27,363 bases of DNA from CAMCTV01 sp964420985 (GTDB lineage Bacteria; Bacteroidota; Bacteroidia; Flavobacteriales_D; Sanyastnellaceae). The notes under the pieces are model-generated. The model was given only the letters and a program-made list of their open reading frames with translations. It was not told the origin of the DNA and made no database searches. The DNA lies in NCBI GenBank assembly GCA_964420985.1, contig CAYQUT010000033.1, forward strand, positions 1 through 27,363, written 5' to 3'. How positions within the stretch are numbered: position 1 is the first letter of the stretch; every line of letters begins with the position of its first letter. The position numbers were made by a program, and so were the translations under genes. Shown in pieces: positions 8,308-16,531 of the stretch.

Positions 8308-8320
8308 TTTGGCAACGAAT

Positions 8321-9049
8321 TTACTTCGTTACAGTGTTGTATTGTATTTGCCATTCAGGATCATCCATGAACAATTCATTGGCATAACCCATCCACTCAG
8401 CGGCTTTCTTTTTGTCACTGGCATTGCCCAATTCATTGGCATATACGATTAATGCATTTTTCAAGAGTTTTTTGACTTCCTCATTCCTCGTGGAATAGGA
8501 TTGCGAAACCAATAATTCTTTTGCCTTGGCCAGTTCCATGTCAGAATCTTTTACAGCTTTGGCATGCGCAAAACAAAGTCCTAGCATGATGTGAGCACCT
8601 GCATCATTGGGTTCAACGTCAATCAAACAATCGTAATACAATTTGGCTTTGGTAAATTTACCTTGCTCGTATTGCATATCTCCCTCAACAGTGATGTCCT
8701 TTCTGATATTCATGAAGAAATCAGGAAATTCGTCAACATATTTTTTGTCTTTGTCTTTTGCTCCATACTTCGAGCAAAACTTCATGGCGTCTTTGAATGC
8801 TCCTTTGTATTCCTCCATTTGTGTATACTTCTCAATTTTGGACATTTCATAGAGAGACATCGCGATGTAGAGATAAGGCAAGGGATGTTTTTTGGTATCA
8901 TCTCCCATTGTATAATTTTCGGCTTTGTTCAATACCTTCTCGTATTTCTGGTCAACAAAGAGTGAAAGTAAATCCTTGAAGTCATTGTCTGGTTGGGCAA
9001 ATACCGTTGTTGAGACTAGGGCGAAAACAAGTAGCAATAATTTTTTCAT
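8321..9049 (-). CDS. Exported TPR-like protein of unknown function
   Basis: The protein has 242 residues from the ATG at 9049. A clear signal peptide (MKKLLLLVFALVSTTVFAQ, residues 1-19) indicates export to the periplasm or beyond. The rest is alpha-helical and lysine-rich. The segments YLYIAMSLYEMSK, GDMQYEQGKFTKAKLYYDCLIDVEP and DAGAHIMLGLCFAHAKAV have TPR spacing and small/aromatic positions, so two or three TPR-like hairpins are likely, which suggests a protein-protein scaffold. An upstream in-frame start at 9070 would add seven residues before the signal peptide and is less likely. There is no lipobox and no T9SS sorting domain. It is a single-gene unit ending at the bidirectional terminator. 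I do not recognise a named family. Confidence 0.8.
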   Translation of the reverse strand: MKKLLLLVFALVSTTVFAQPDNDFKDLLSLFVDQKYEKVLNKAENYTMGDDTKKHPLPYLYIAMSLYEMSKIEKYTQMEEYKGAFKDAMKFCSKYGAKDKDKKYVDEFPDFFMNIRKDITVEGDMQYEQGKFTKAKLYYDCLIDVEPNDAGAHIMLGLCFAHAKAVKDSDMELAKAKELLVSQSYSTRNEEVKKLLKNALIVYANELGNASDKKKAAEWMGYANELFMDDPEWQIQYNTVTK

Positions 9050-9149
9050 GATGTAAATTTTGAGGTGCACTTAAAAAACTATGCCAAAATAGAACATTTT
9101 GCGCATTGGTATCTCATTCCTATCAAAAAATACATAAATGCAACCCATG

Positions 9150-9157
9150 GACCTTTG
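9150..9157 (+). promoter_or_regulatory. Possible -7 box of the TonB-dependent receptor gene
   Basis: GACCTTTG has one mismatch to TAnnTTTG and ends 25 nt before the ATG at 9183. It lies downstream of the longest possible ATG (9138), which favours 9183 as the start. The 133 bp between the divergent genes (9050-9182) are otherwise AT-rich, and I could assign no other element there. Confidence 0.3.
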
Positions 9158-9182
9158 TATATTCGCCACTACGGTTTTAAAT

Positions 9183-11498
9183 ATGAATATGAGAAATTTC
9201 TTGGTGTTGATTTTTTTGCTCGCGGGTTTGCAATTATTGGGTCAGGGTTCTGTACGTGGTTTTATCAAAGATAAAGAAACGGGGCAAGCTGTTTTCCCAA
9301 TAACGGTCGGTATAGAGGGTACCGGATTTGGCGCACAAACAGATGTTAGTGGTTATTACTCCCTGACAAAAGTTCCAGCAGGTAAGTACATCATCGTTAT
9401 TCAGTCCATTGAATTCAAGAGTATAAAGGAAGAAATTACCATCCAAGACAACAAGGTTTTAACCAAGAATTATTTGGTTGAACGATCGGACATCGAGTTG
9501 AGAACTTTGGATGTTTCATCAGAGCGTTCTGACCAGATCAATAATGTCAATATCTCCTCAGAAACGGTGCGCTCGCAGGATATCAAGAAAATTCCCTCGA
9601 TTGGTGGTCAAGCGGATCTTGTTCAATACCTTACTGTTTTACCGGGTTTTGTAAGCACTGGAGACCAAGGTGGACAGATTTTTGTCCGTGGTGGTAGCCC
9701 CGTGCAAAATAAAGTGATTTTGGATGGGATGGTTATTTACAACCCATTTCACAGTATTGGTTTGTATTCCGTTTTTGATACGGATATCATCTCTACGGCT
9801 GACGTATACACGGGCGGTTTTAATGCACAATATGGCGGGAGAATTAGTTCTGTCATGGACATCACGACACGCGATGGAAACAAAAGAAAGTCCAATGGTA
9901 GAGTAGGCGTGAATCCTTTTGGAAGTAAAGTACTCTTAGAAGGTCCCCTTAAAAAGTTGAATGAAAAGGGTGGGGGTATTTCCTACATGATTTCCTATAA
10001 AAATTCATACTTGGACAGAAGTTCAAAAGTCATCTATTCAGCCCTCAATGATGGAAATGGATTGCCATTTAGGTACCGTGATATTTATGGAAAGGTATCC
10101 ATGGGCGGAGGAAATGGAAGTAAATTAAATTTGTTTGGATTCAATTTTACCGATGACGTCACCAAATACCAAGGGTTGTCTAAATTGAGTTGGGTAAACA
10201 ACGGAGGTGGTGGTAATTTTGTCGTAGCACCAGCGGGTTCCACTGTTTTGATCAATGGTAACTTTGCCTTTTCAAAATACAAGTGTATTCTTAAGGAAGA
10301 TAACAATCCCGACAGGGCAACCGAGATTTCGAGTTTTAATTTTGGTTTAGATTACAAATTCAATATTGACAAGGATGTTTTGAATTATGGTTTAGAGGTT
10401 GTGGGTTTTGGAACCCAATACAATACCTTTAATCCATTGGGTGTTAAGGTGGACTTAGCCCAGAACATGACAGAGCTCAATGGTTATTTTACTTATAAAA
10501 TTAACCGTAAAAATTGGATCGTTGAACCGGGGCTGAGACTTCAGTATTACAGTTCTATAGCAGTGGTTTCTCCTGAACCCCGATTTGGTCTAAAATACAA
10601 AGCCACTGAACGGTTGAGATTGAAATTGGCGCTTGGTAGATACTCGCAGAATTTAATGGCCACCAACTCAGATCGTGATGTAGTCAATCTCTTCTACGGT
10701 TTTTTGGCGGCTCCTGAAGAGACGCAAGATGAGTTTGTAACACCAGACAATGAAACGAAAATGGTCAAAAATTCCCTGCAGCGTGCATTGCACTATGTTG
10801 CAGGAACGGAGTTTGATTTGACGGAGGCCATCAATATCAATTTTGAAGGATATTATCGTGATTTCAGACAGATCACCAACATCAACCGAAATAAAATTTT
10901 CCCTGACGACAGTGATAACCAAGATCAACCTGAAATATTGAGGAAGGATTTCTTGATAGAAATGGGGCGTGCCTACGGAGCTGACGTCGTATTAAAATAC
11001 GAAAGCAAGCGCCAATATATTTATATGGTTTATTCATTGATGAAGGTGGATCGTTGGGATGGTTTAAAATGGTATGCACCAGTATTCGATCGCCGTCATA
11101 ACATTAATTTGGTGGCCACTCAGAAATTTGGAAAGGACCGCAATTGGGAATTGTCAGGTCGTTGGAATCTCGGTTCTGGTCTGCCTTTTACCCAAACCCA
11201 AGGATATTATCAACCCAATTTGGTTTCAGGTGGTATTAGCACAGATTACGTCAATGCCAACCCCAATGAATTGGGTATTCAATTTGCTGAATTGAATGGA
11301 GGTCGATTGCCTTACTATCACCGTCTGGATATGAATTTGAAGTACATTCAAAAAGGAGAAAAGGTGAACTGGGAATGGAACGCTGGAGCTACCAATTGCT
11401 ACAATAGGGAGAACGTTTTCTACATTGATCGAATTACAGCCAAAAGAACTAACCAATTGCCATTGATGTTCAATATGGGAGTTGAATTGAGTTTTTAA
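9183..11498 (+). CDS. TonB-dependent outer-membrane receptor with carboxypeptidase-regulatory-like N-terminal domain
   Basis: This is an energised outer-membrane transporter of 771 residues from the ATG at 9183; the ATG at 9189 is equally possible. The signal peptide MRNFLVLIFLLAGLQLLGQ is followed by a CarboxypepD_reg-like beta-sandwich (GFIKDKETGQAVFPITVGIEGTGFGAQTDVSG in part, about residues 22-105). The plug domain (about 115-255) contains FVRGGSPVQNKVILDGMVIYNP and GGFNAQYGGRISSVMDI. The remainder is a beta barrel ending in a typical outer-membrane terminal strand (MFNMGVELSF). It lacks the SusC signature and has no SusD partner beside it, so it is more like stand-alone siderophore, metal or peptide receptors. 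The substrate cannot be named. Its stop codon overlaps the convergent recN stop. Confidence 0.93.
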   Translation: MNMRNFLVLIFLLAGLQLLGQGSVRGFIKDKETGQAVFPITVGIEGTGFGAQTDVSGYYSLTKVPAGKYIIVIQSIEFKSIKEEITIQDNKVLTKNYLVERSDIELRTLDVSSERSDQINNVNISSETVRSQDIKKIPSIGGQADLVQYLTVLPGFVSTGDQGGQIFVRGGSPVQNKVILDGMVIYNPFHSIGLYSVFDTDIISTADVYTGGFNAQYGGRISSVMDITTRDGNKRKSNGRVGVNPFGSKVLLEGPLKKLNEKGGGISYMISYKNSYLDRSSKVIYSALNDGNGLPFRYRDIYGKVSMGGGNGSKLNLFGFNFTDDVTKYQGLSKLSWVNNGGGGNFVVAPAGSTVLINGNFAFSKYKCILKEDNNPDRATEISSFNFGLDYKFNIDKDVLNYGLEVVGFGTQYNTFNPLGVKVDLAQNMTELNGYFTYKINRKNWIVEPGLRLQYYSSIAVVSPEPRFGLKYKATERLRLKLALGRYSQNLMATNSDRDVVNLFYGFLAAPEETQDEFVTPDNETKMVKNSLQRALHYVAGTEFDLTEAININFEGYYRDFRQITNINRNKIFPDDSDNQDQPEILRKDFLIEMGRAYGADVVLKYESKRQYIYMVYSLMKVDRWDGLKWYAPVFDRRHNINLVATQKFGKDRNWELSGRWNLGSGLPFTQTQGYYQPNLVSGGISTDYVNANPNELGIQFAELNGGRLPYYHRLDMNLKYIQKGEKVNWEWNAGATNCYNRENVFYIDRITAKRTNQLPLMFNMGVELSF

Positions 11499-11503
11499 TT
11501 CAA
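11482..11503. repeat. Inverted repeat across the overlapping stops of the receptor gene and recN
   Basis: TTGAATT (11482-11488) pairs with AATTCAA (11497-11503) around GAGTTTTT, with a further GAG/CTC after a one-base bulge. It covers both stop codons, which share 11495-11498. It is AT-only in the core stem and therefore a weak terminator at best. It may be the only structure ending these convergent transcripts. Confidence 0.3.
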
Positions 11504-13144
11504 GCTCAGTAACTCTTTGGCATTTGTAATGGCTGCGGGAGTGGGTTTTTGACCACTCAGCATCTCCGCAATTTCTTGTATTCTTTCTTGTGCATTTAGG
11601 GTCTTTATGGAAGTAATGGTGCGATCACCACTGTGATCCTTAAGCACTTTGAATTGATGCTGCGCCTTGGCAGCCACTTGAGGCAAATGAGAAATCGTAA
11701 TCAACTGCATGTGCTTTCCGCACTCTTGAAGCAATGCTCCAATTTTTAATGCAACATCACCGCTAACCCCTGTATCAATCTCATCCAAAATGAGCACGGG
11801 TAAAGCTTTTTGTTTGGCCAAAACAGTTTTGATGGCCAACATTACCCTGGATAATTCACCCCCTGAAGCGGCCTTTTGAATGGGCATGGGCGCATTGCCT
11901 TTATTGGCACTAAAGAGCATCTGCACATCATTGATGCCGTCAGATTTGAAATCTGTTTCGGTCACAGATAAGCTCAATTGCGCATGTTCCATCGATAGTT
12001 TTTTCAACCATCCTTCGATGTCCGCACATATCTGCGCGGCTGCCTCTTGTCTTCTTGCACTAATTACTTTGCCAATGGTCAATAATTCAGATTCCATCTT
12101 TTCAATGGCTTTGTTGATTTTTGACATCTCATCGTCAAAATGATGAACAGTGTTCAGTTGACTCTCCCATTGGTCTTTTAATGCAACAAGATCTTCGGCA
12201 TTGTTTACCCGGTGCTTTTGTTGCAATCGATAAATCTCGCCCAGTTGCTGTTGCAATTGCATTAATCTTTCAGGATCAGAAACATTGTTTTCAGCAGCAT
12301 TTTCAAACTCCTGTGATAAATCCTTGATCTCTATCTGTAGAGATTTTAATCGGCTCAAAAGATCAGGTCCATTGTCTATTTGTTCTGCAAACTTTTGAAA
12401 CAATTGTACGCTTTGATGTATGTGCGTAGTTAGTCCATTTTCAGCGCTGAACAGTTGAATGCATTGCATCAACATGCTGTTGATTTCTTCAATGTTTTCG
12501 GCCCTGCTGACCCACAGCTCGCTTTCTGCAATATTTATTTTCCCCAATGAAGATTGTGAAATCTCGTCATATTGAAATTGGATAAAATCGGCAGTAGCTG
12601 ACCATTCTTTTTGTTTTTGGATCAACTCCAGTTGCTGTTCTTTTAATTGATTCCATTGCTTGTATAAGCTTTTGTACTCCTGAATTCCAATGCTGTTTTT
12701 GGCTACGATGTCAATGATGTCCAATTGGAAATTGCGCTGACCGATCAATGATTGTTCATGCTGAGAATGAATGTCAATCAATTGCTCACCGGCAAATTTC
12801 AGCGTCTGCACTGAGACAGGCGTATCATTGATGAAAGCCCTACTTTTTCCATTGCTTAATATTTCTCTTCTGATAGTGGTTTGTGGCTCAAAATCCAAAT
12901 CGTGCTCTTCAAAAAAAGACGACCAATGTGGTCCAAGATTAAATTGGGCCTCGATGACGCATTTGTTTTCCGCTGAACGTATAAATTTGGCATCTGCACG
13001 CTGTCCGAGCAGCACGCCAATGGCTCCCAATAGGATTGACTTTCCACTTCCTGTTTCTCCTGTTATGGCGGTGAAACCATCTTGAAAAAGCAATTCGGCT
13101 TGATCAATCAATGCAAAATTCTGAACGCTGATGGACTGTAACAC
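11495..13144 (-). CDS. recN: DNA repair protein RecN
   Basis: RecN is an SMC-like ATPase that acts early in recombinational repair of double-strand breaks. At 549 residues it is a normal length. Walker A GETGSGKS lies at 29-36 in the typical FTAITGETGSGKS context. A long central coiled coil follows (about 150-360, rich in Q, E and L). The ABC signature ASGGELSRVMLAIK and Walker B VLILDEIDTGVSG are near the C-terminus, then HLPQVAAKAQHQF. The start is a GTG at 13144 giving the canonical N-terminus M-L-Q-S-I-S-V-Q-N-F. A -7-like octamer (TACCTTTA, minus, 13162-13155) lies 10 nt upstream, so it may have a promoter besides readthrough from porD. It is the last gene of the minus-strand cluster. 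Confidence 0.97.
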   Translation of the reverse strand: MLQSISVQNFALIDQAELLFQDGFTAITGETGSGKSILLGAIGVLLGQRADAKFIRSAENKCVIEAQFNLGPHWSSFFEEHDLDFEPQTTIRREILSNGKSRAFINDTPVSVQTLKFAGEQLIDIHSQHEQSLIGQRNFQLDIIDIVAKNSIGIQEYKSLYKQWNQLKEQQLELIQKQKEWSATADFIQFQYDEISQSSLGKINIAESELWVSRAENIEEINSMLMQCIQLFSAENGLTTHIHQSVQLFQKFAEQIDNGPDLLSRLKSLQIEIKDLSQEFENAAENNVSDPERLMQLQQQLGEIYRLQQKHRVNNAEDLVALKDQWESQLNTVHHFDDEMSKINKAIEKMESELLTIGKVISARRQEAAAQICADIEGWLKKLSMEHAQLSLSVTETDFKSDGINDVQMLFSANKGNAPMPIQKAASGGELSRVMLAIKTVLAKQKALPVLILDEIDTGVSGDVALKIGALLQECGKHMQLITISHLPQVAAKAQHQFKVLKDHSGDRTITSIKTLNAQERIQEIAEMLSGQKPTPAAITNAKELLSLN

Positions 13145-13203
13145 TTTTTTTTTCTAAAGGTAATGGGTATATGAATGATTGCTTATGCCGAATGACGCAT
13201 AAA

Positions 13204-14106
13204 TTATGGTGCCATGATGCGTTCATATTTAGCAATGTTTCCAGGATCAACCAATTTACACAATTCGTAAATGGGCTGTTTCACCTCTGCAGGTGAGGGC
13301 TTGAAAACATTGATGATTTCATCCGCTTTGCCATAGAAAAAGATTTGCAAATTGTAGGAGGATGGTCTGATTTTGTGAATCGCTCTTAAACCCTCAAGGG
13401 CACTGGCCATGGATTTTCTACCTTTCTCAATGTCAAAATACAACAAGTCCAATCCTTGACGGTGGTAGTTGTAGAAAGCATCGCGGAGCGGTTTAAAAGA
13501 TTGTGAGAGAATATTTTCAATGATCCAATATCGATTTTGCTGCCCTTTTTGGCTGGCTTTCCAACCATCTTCTGGAGCGTTTTGCGCATTGGTAACGATG
13601 GTTTGGCACATTAAAAAATGTTCCGTGCCGCCCTCAGGAGAAAAGGAATCATAGTCCATGGCCAAAATGAGATAGGCATAATAAGCCAAAACGGATGTAA
13701 GGTTGTCGCGGTGTTGGTCTTGTGACCATTGTAAGTTGGCATTGTCTTGATAGCTAAAACCAAAATTTTTATCATTGATGCTCAGCATCGTTGTTTTATA
13801 ATCACTATTGAATACGGGGCGACTGCTGCTAACTTGAATGGATCCTTGAAATTGTCTGCTGCTCACCTGTTGTTCAACGGTAATCTGAATGGAGCAATCG
13901 ATGCGCTCTTTGGAATCCCAATTGTCTTTGCTCCACTTGCGTGAGTTCATGAATTCTTCAATCACTCCCTCCATCGTTTTAAAGATCTCGGCATCAGTAG
14001 TGATAACCCTTGGTGGAATGATGGTTACGTTGCAATTCAATTCTTGACCCAAAAGGAAAGAAGAAGAAAGTCCGAGAATGAGGCTAATTAGAGCAAGCTG
14101 TCGCAT
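13204..14106 (-). CDS. porD: PorD-family (DUF4835) T9SS-associated protein
   Basis: This exported protein of 300 residues has a signal peptide ending near FLLGQ-ELNC. The opening ELNCNVTIIPPRV, the FKTMEGVIEEFMNSRKW segment with the following WDSKERIDCSIQI, and the strand-rich first half are characteristic of DUF4835, annotated PorD because of its link to the type IX secretion/gliding system of Bacteroidetes. Its molecular role is poorly defined. The C-terminal half is helical (LRDAFYNYHRQGLDLL). The gene overlaps coaBC by 19 bp, so it is translated from the same message. The order bamD-rpoZ-coaBC-porD-recN is familiar from other Bacteroidetes, which supports the identification. Confidence 0.88.
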   Translation of the reverse strand: MRQLALISLILGLSSSFLLGQELNCNVTIIPPRVITTDAEIFKTMEGVIEEFMNSRKWSKDNWDSKERIDCSIQITVEQQVSSRQFQGSIQVSSSRPVFNSDYKTTMLSINDKNFGFSYQDNANLQWSQDQHRDNLTSVLAYYAYLILAMDYDSFSPEGGTEHFLMCQTIVTNAQNAPEDGWKASQKGQQNRYWIIENILSQSFKPLRDAFYNYHRQGLDLLYFDIEKGRKSMASALEGLRAIHKIRPSSYNLQIFFYGKADEIINVFKPSPAEVKQPIYELCKLVDPGNIAKYERIMAP

Positions 14107-15287
14107 AGGGTTTCAAGTATTTTTTGGGCCACTTTTGTTTTGTGCATGGGCTCAAGTGCTATAGAACGATTTTGACTGAAATACATTGTAATGGTATTGT
14201 TATCTCCGCCAAATCCCGCATCAGGGGCTAAAGCATCATTGGCAACAATTATGTCCATGTTCTTGGCGAGCTTTTTTTCCAAGGCGTTTTTTTCTAAGTT
14301 TTCTGTCTCCAAGGCAAAACCCACAATCAACTGATTGGGCAATTTGGACTGTCCCAAAGTTTTGGCTATGTCAATGGTGGGTTTTAGGTCAATCTGCATG
14401 GTTTGACCCGATTTTTTTATTTTGTGATCTGATACAACTTCCGGTGTGTAGTCGGCAACAGCTGCAGAAAGGATGGCTATGTCATGGCTTACAAAAGCTT
14501 GAATGGCAGCATCCGCCATCTGAGCAGCAGTAATCACATTGATTTTTGTAATGTTGGGATGCTGGCAAGTCAGGTGGGTAGGACCACTCACCAATGTTAC
14601 CTGTGCGCCCATTTCGGCTGCACGTTCTGCAAGAGCATACCCCATTTTTCCAGAGCTGTGGTTGCTGATAAATCTAACCGGATCAATGGGTTCCTGTGTC
14701 GGTCCCGCGGTAATCAGGATTTTTTTATTGAGTAATTTTGGATGAGGGGAAAAATGAGCCAAGAGTGTATTATATATTTCCTCTGGCTCGGCCATTCTTC
14801 CTTTGCCGTCCAATCCGCTGGCCAGGCTGCCTTCTTGCGGATCAATCAGAATGTGCCCTCGGTCTGATAAGGTTTTTAAATTAGACTGTGTTCCCGCATG
14901 CAAAAACATGTCATGGTCCATTGCAGGAGCAATGAAGACCGGGCAACGGGCACTCATGTACGTGGCCATCAAAAAATTGTCGCAATGACCCGAAGTCATT
15001 TTGGCCAATGTATGTGCAGAACAGGGAGCTATAATGATGGCATCTGCCCACAAAGCCAAATGAACATGATTGACCCAACTACCATTGTCTTTGTTTTCAG
15101 AAAAATCAGTTGATACAGGGTAACCGGTCAAAGCGGAAAAGGTGAGTGGCTGAATGAAATTCAAAGCGGCATTGGTCATCATCACTTTGACTTCACATCC
15201 CGACTTGGTCAATGACCTAATCAACATTGCTGTTTTGATGCAGGCAATACTTCCCGTAACTCCAACCAATATTTTTTTTCCTTTCAC
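14088..15287 (-). CDS. coaBC: Bifunctional phosphopantothenoylcysteine decarboxylase/phosphopantothenate-cysteine ligase
   Basis: CoaBC performs two consecutive steps of coenzyme A synthesis: ligation of cysteine to 4'-phosphopantothenate and FMN-dependent decarboxylation to phosphopantetheine. The 399 residues comprise the CoaC flavoprotein half (about 1-180) and the CoaB half (about 186-399). The CoaC half has ILVGVTGSIACIKT, the active-site His in VNHVHLALWAD, the PAMDHDMF loop (Asp in place of the enterobacterial Asn, as commonly seen in this phylum) and SGHCDNFL. The CoaB half has ITAGPTQEPIDPVRFISNHS, SSGKMGYALA, the AAVADY motif and KIKKSG. The start is a GTG at 15287. A hairpin terminator lies between rpoZ and this gene. 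The 3' end overlaps porD by 19 bp. Confidence 0.96.
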   Translation of the reverse strand: MKGKKILVGVTGSIACIKTAMLIRSLTKSGCEVKVMMTNAALNFIQPLTFSALTGYPVSTDFSENKDNGSWVNHVHLALWADAIIIAPCSAHTLAKMTSGHCDNFLMATYMSARCPVFIAPAMDHDMFLHAGTQSNLKTLSDRGHILIDPQEGSLASGLDGKGRMAEPEEIYNTLLAHFSPHPKLLNKKILITAGPTQEPIDPVRFISNHSSGKMGYALAERAAEMGAQVTLVSGPTHLTCQHPNITKINVITAAQMADAAIQAFVSHDIAILSAAVADYTPEVVSDHKIKKSGQTMQIDLKPTIDIAKTLGQSKLPNQLIVGFALETENLEKNALEKKLAKNMDIIVANDALAPDAGFGGDNNTITMYFSQNRSIALEPMHKTKVAQKILETLCDSLL

Positions 15288-15301
15288 GGTTCTAAAATAA
15301 A

Positions 15302-15325
15302 AAAAGATGGACTAAGCCATCTTTT
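15302..15325 (-). terminator. Intercistronic terminator or attenuator between rpoZ and coaBC
   Basis: On the minus strand, AAAAGATGG pairs perfectly over 9 bp with CCATCTTTT around CTTAGT and runs into a stretch of seven T's. It lies 23 nt after the rpoZ stop and 14 nt before the coaBC GTG. It probably cuts bamD-rpoZ transcripts and lets only part continue into coaBC-porD-recN. Confidence 0.75.
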
Positions 15326-15348
15326 AAAATTATTGACAATTCATGGAA

Positions 15349-15687
15349 TTAACCATTGTTCTCTTCTGTATCAGGATATCTCCAATAAACCTCACCATCA
15401 ATCAATTCTTGAATGGCAATGGATTGGGGCTTAGCCATGCGCTCGTAGTGCTTCGAAATCTCAATTTGCTCACGGTTTTCAAACACCTCTTCCAAATTGT
15501 CAGTGTTGGAGCTGAACTCTTCTAATTTCTGGCTCAACTCTTCTTTCATCTCTTTGCTCACTTGATTGGAACGCTTGGACAAAAGAACAATGGCTTCGAA
15601 AAGATTGCCATCTACTTTCTCAAACAATTTGTTGGCATCACGGGTTACCGTGGTCTTTTCTGCGGCGGTATTTTTAAACTTGCTCAT
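15349..15687 (-). CDS. rpoZ: RNA polymerase omega-like subunit (RpoZ, Bacteroidetes type)
   Basis: This small cytoplasmic subunit stabilises the beta-prime subunit of RNA polymerase. The 112-residue protein has the Rpb6/omega fold core: FEKVDGNLFEAIVLLSKRSNQVS near residues 22-45 matches the omega consensus NRFELVxxAxxRAxQ. A charged helical stretch follows, then KPQSIAIQELIDGEVYW, which corresponds to the conserved KPxxxALxEIxxGKV region. It starts 5 bp after the bamD stop and is followed by a terminator-like hairpin. The bamD-rpoZ-coaBC order is typical of the phylum. Confidence 0.88.
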   Translation of the reverse strand: MSKFKNTAAEKTTVTRDANKLFEKVDGNLFEAIVLLSKRSNQVSKEMKEELSQKLEEFSSNTDNLEEVFENREQIEISKHYERMAKPQSIAIQELIDGEVYWRYPDTEENNG

Positions 15688-15692
15688 GGTTA

Positions 15693-16487
15693 TTACTTGG
15701 ACAATTTTTCAATTTGATTCACGCTCTTATCAAAATAACCCTGGGCTTCTTTTAGCCAAGTGCTTTCAGGATAGGAGTTTGCAAAGTTAATATAAGATTC
15801 TGTAGTTGAACGAAATCTTTCGATTTTCTTGCTATCAATACTTCCTTCCGCTAATAAATATCCACTTTTAACGATGAGGTACTGAATCTCCTCCCGGTAT
15901 TTTGAGGTGGGATACTCTGTTAGGAAATGCTTCAGGGCCAATGAAGCGGCTTTGTATTTCTCCGTTTTAACGTACAAACGGGCTTTTTCGTAGGCTTTGA
16001 TTTCAAGTTTGGCGTTGAGCTCTGCTACCAAAACGTTGGCGGAGTCTTTTAGGGATGAATTGGGGTATCGATCCAAGAAATATTGAAAATCATCAATGGC
16101 TTGTTTGGTCTCCAATTGATCCAAGGTGTGCTCTGGGCTGAGGTAATAACTGCAGTAAGCTGATTTGAACAAGCATTCTTCTGCTTTGGGATGGCGTGGA
16201 TAGTTCTTGGCAAAATTCTTCAAGTAATATCCCGCCATGATATAGTCCTTGATGCACAATTGGGTCACTGCAAAATGATATTGAACATCCTCGGCAATGG
16301 AACTTCCCCTTGTCGGTCCTTGCAGCTCGTCTAGCAAAGGAAGAGCCTTGTGGCATTCTCCTTCGTTGTAGTATTTGACAGCGGCTTGGTATTTTTTGTT
16401 CATGTCTTTTTCCTTCAATATCTTGTTGTATTCTGAGCAACCGCTCAAAACAAGGATGGAAAGGATACCGACGACGAAATTTTTCAT
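15693..16487 (-). CDS. bamD: Outer-membrane assembly lipoprotein BamD
   Basis: BamD is a lipoprotein on the periplasmic face of the outer membrane. It works with BamA to insert beta-barrel proteins such as the TonB receptor and patatin barrel encoded nearby. From the ATG at 16487 the protein has 264 residues. A short signal ends in the lipobox LSGC, and Cys17 would be lipidated. The TPR-type helices include AVKYYNEGECHKALPLLDEL, HFAVTQLCIKDYIMAGYYLKNF and DDFQYFLDRYPNSS, matching BamD/YfiO. An in-frame TTG three codons upstream (16496) falls inside an exact -7 box, so I reject it as the start. Only 6 nt separate that box from the ATG. The gene heads the bamD-rpoZ-coaBC-porD-recN run. Confidence 0.93.
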   Translation of the reverse strand: MKNFVVGILSILVLSGCSEYNKILKEKDMNKKYQAAVKYYNEGECHKALPLLDELQGPTRGSSIAEDVQYHFAVTQLCIKDYIMAGYYLKNFAKNYPRHPKAEECLFKSAYCSYYLSPEHTLDQLETKQAIDDFQYFLDRYPNSSLKDSANVLVAELNAKLEIKAYEKARLYVKTEKYKAASLALKHFLTEYPTSKYREEIQYLIVKSGYLLAEGSIDSKKIERFRSTTESYINFANSYPESTWLKEAQGYFDKSVNQIEKLSK

Positions 16488-16493
16488 GGAGGA

Positions 16494-16501
16494 CAAAGAT
16501 A
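16494..16501 (-). promoter_or_regulatory. -7 box (TAnnTTTG) of bamD
   Basis: The minus strand reads TATCTTTG, an exact -7 consensus, in the 44-bp gap between ruvX and bamD. It ends 6 nt before the bamD ATG, so the transcript would have almost no 5' leader. No -33 TTG lies 17-23 nt upstream. Confidence 0.5.
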
Positions 16502-16531
16502 GGAAAGAGCCGTATATTTTGCCTTGTTAAT

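Noticed and set aside
13183..13202. Dyad TTATGC...GCATAA after porD
   Set aside because: It has only a 6-bp AT-rich stem with no T-run on the minus strand, so it is not a convincing terminator.
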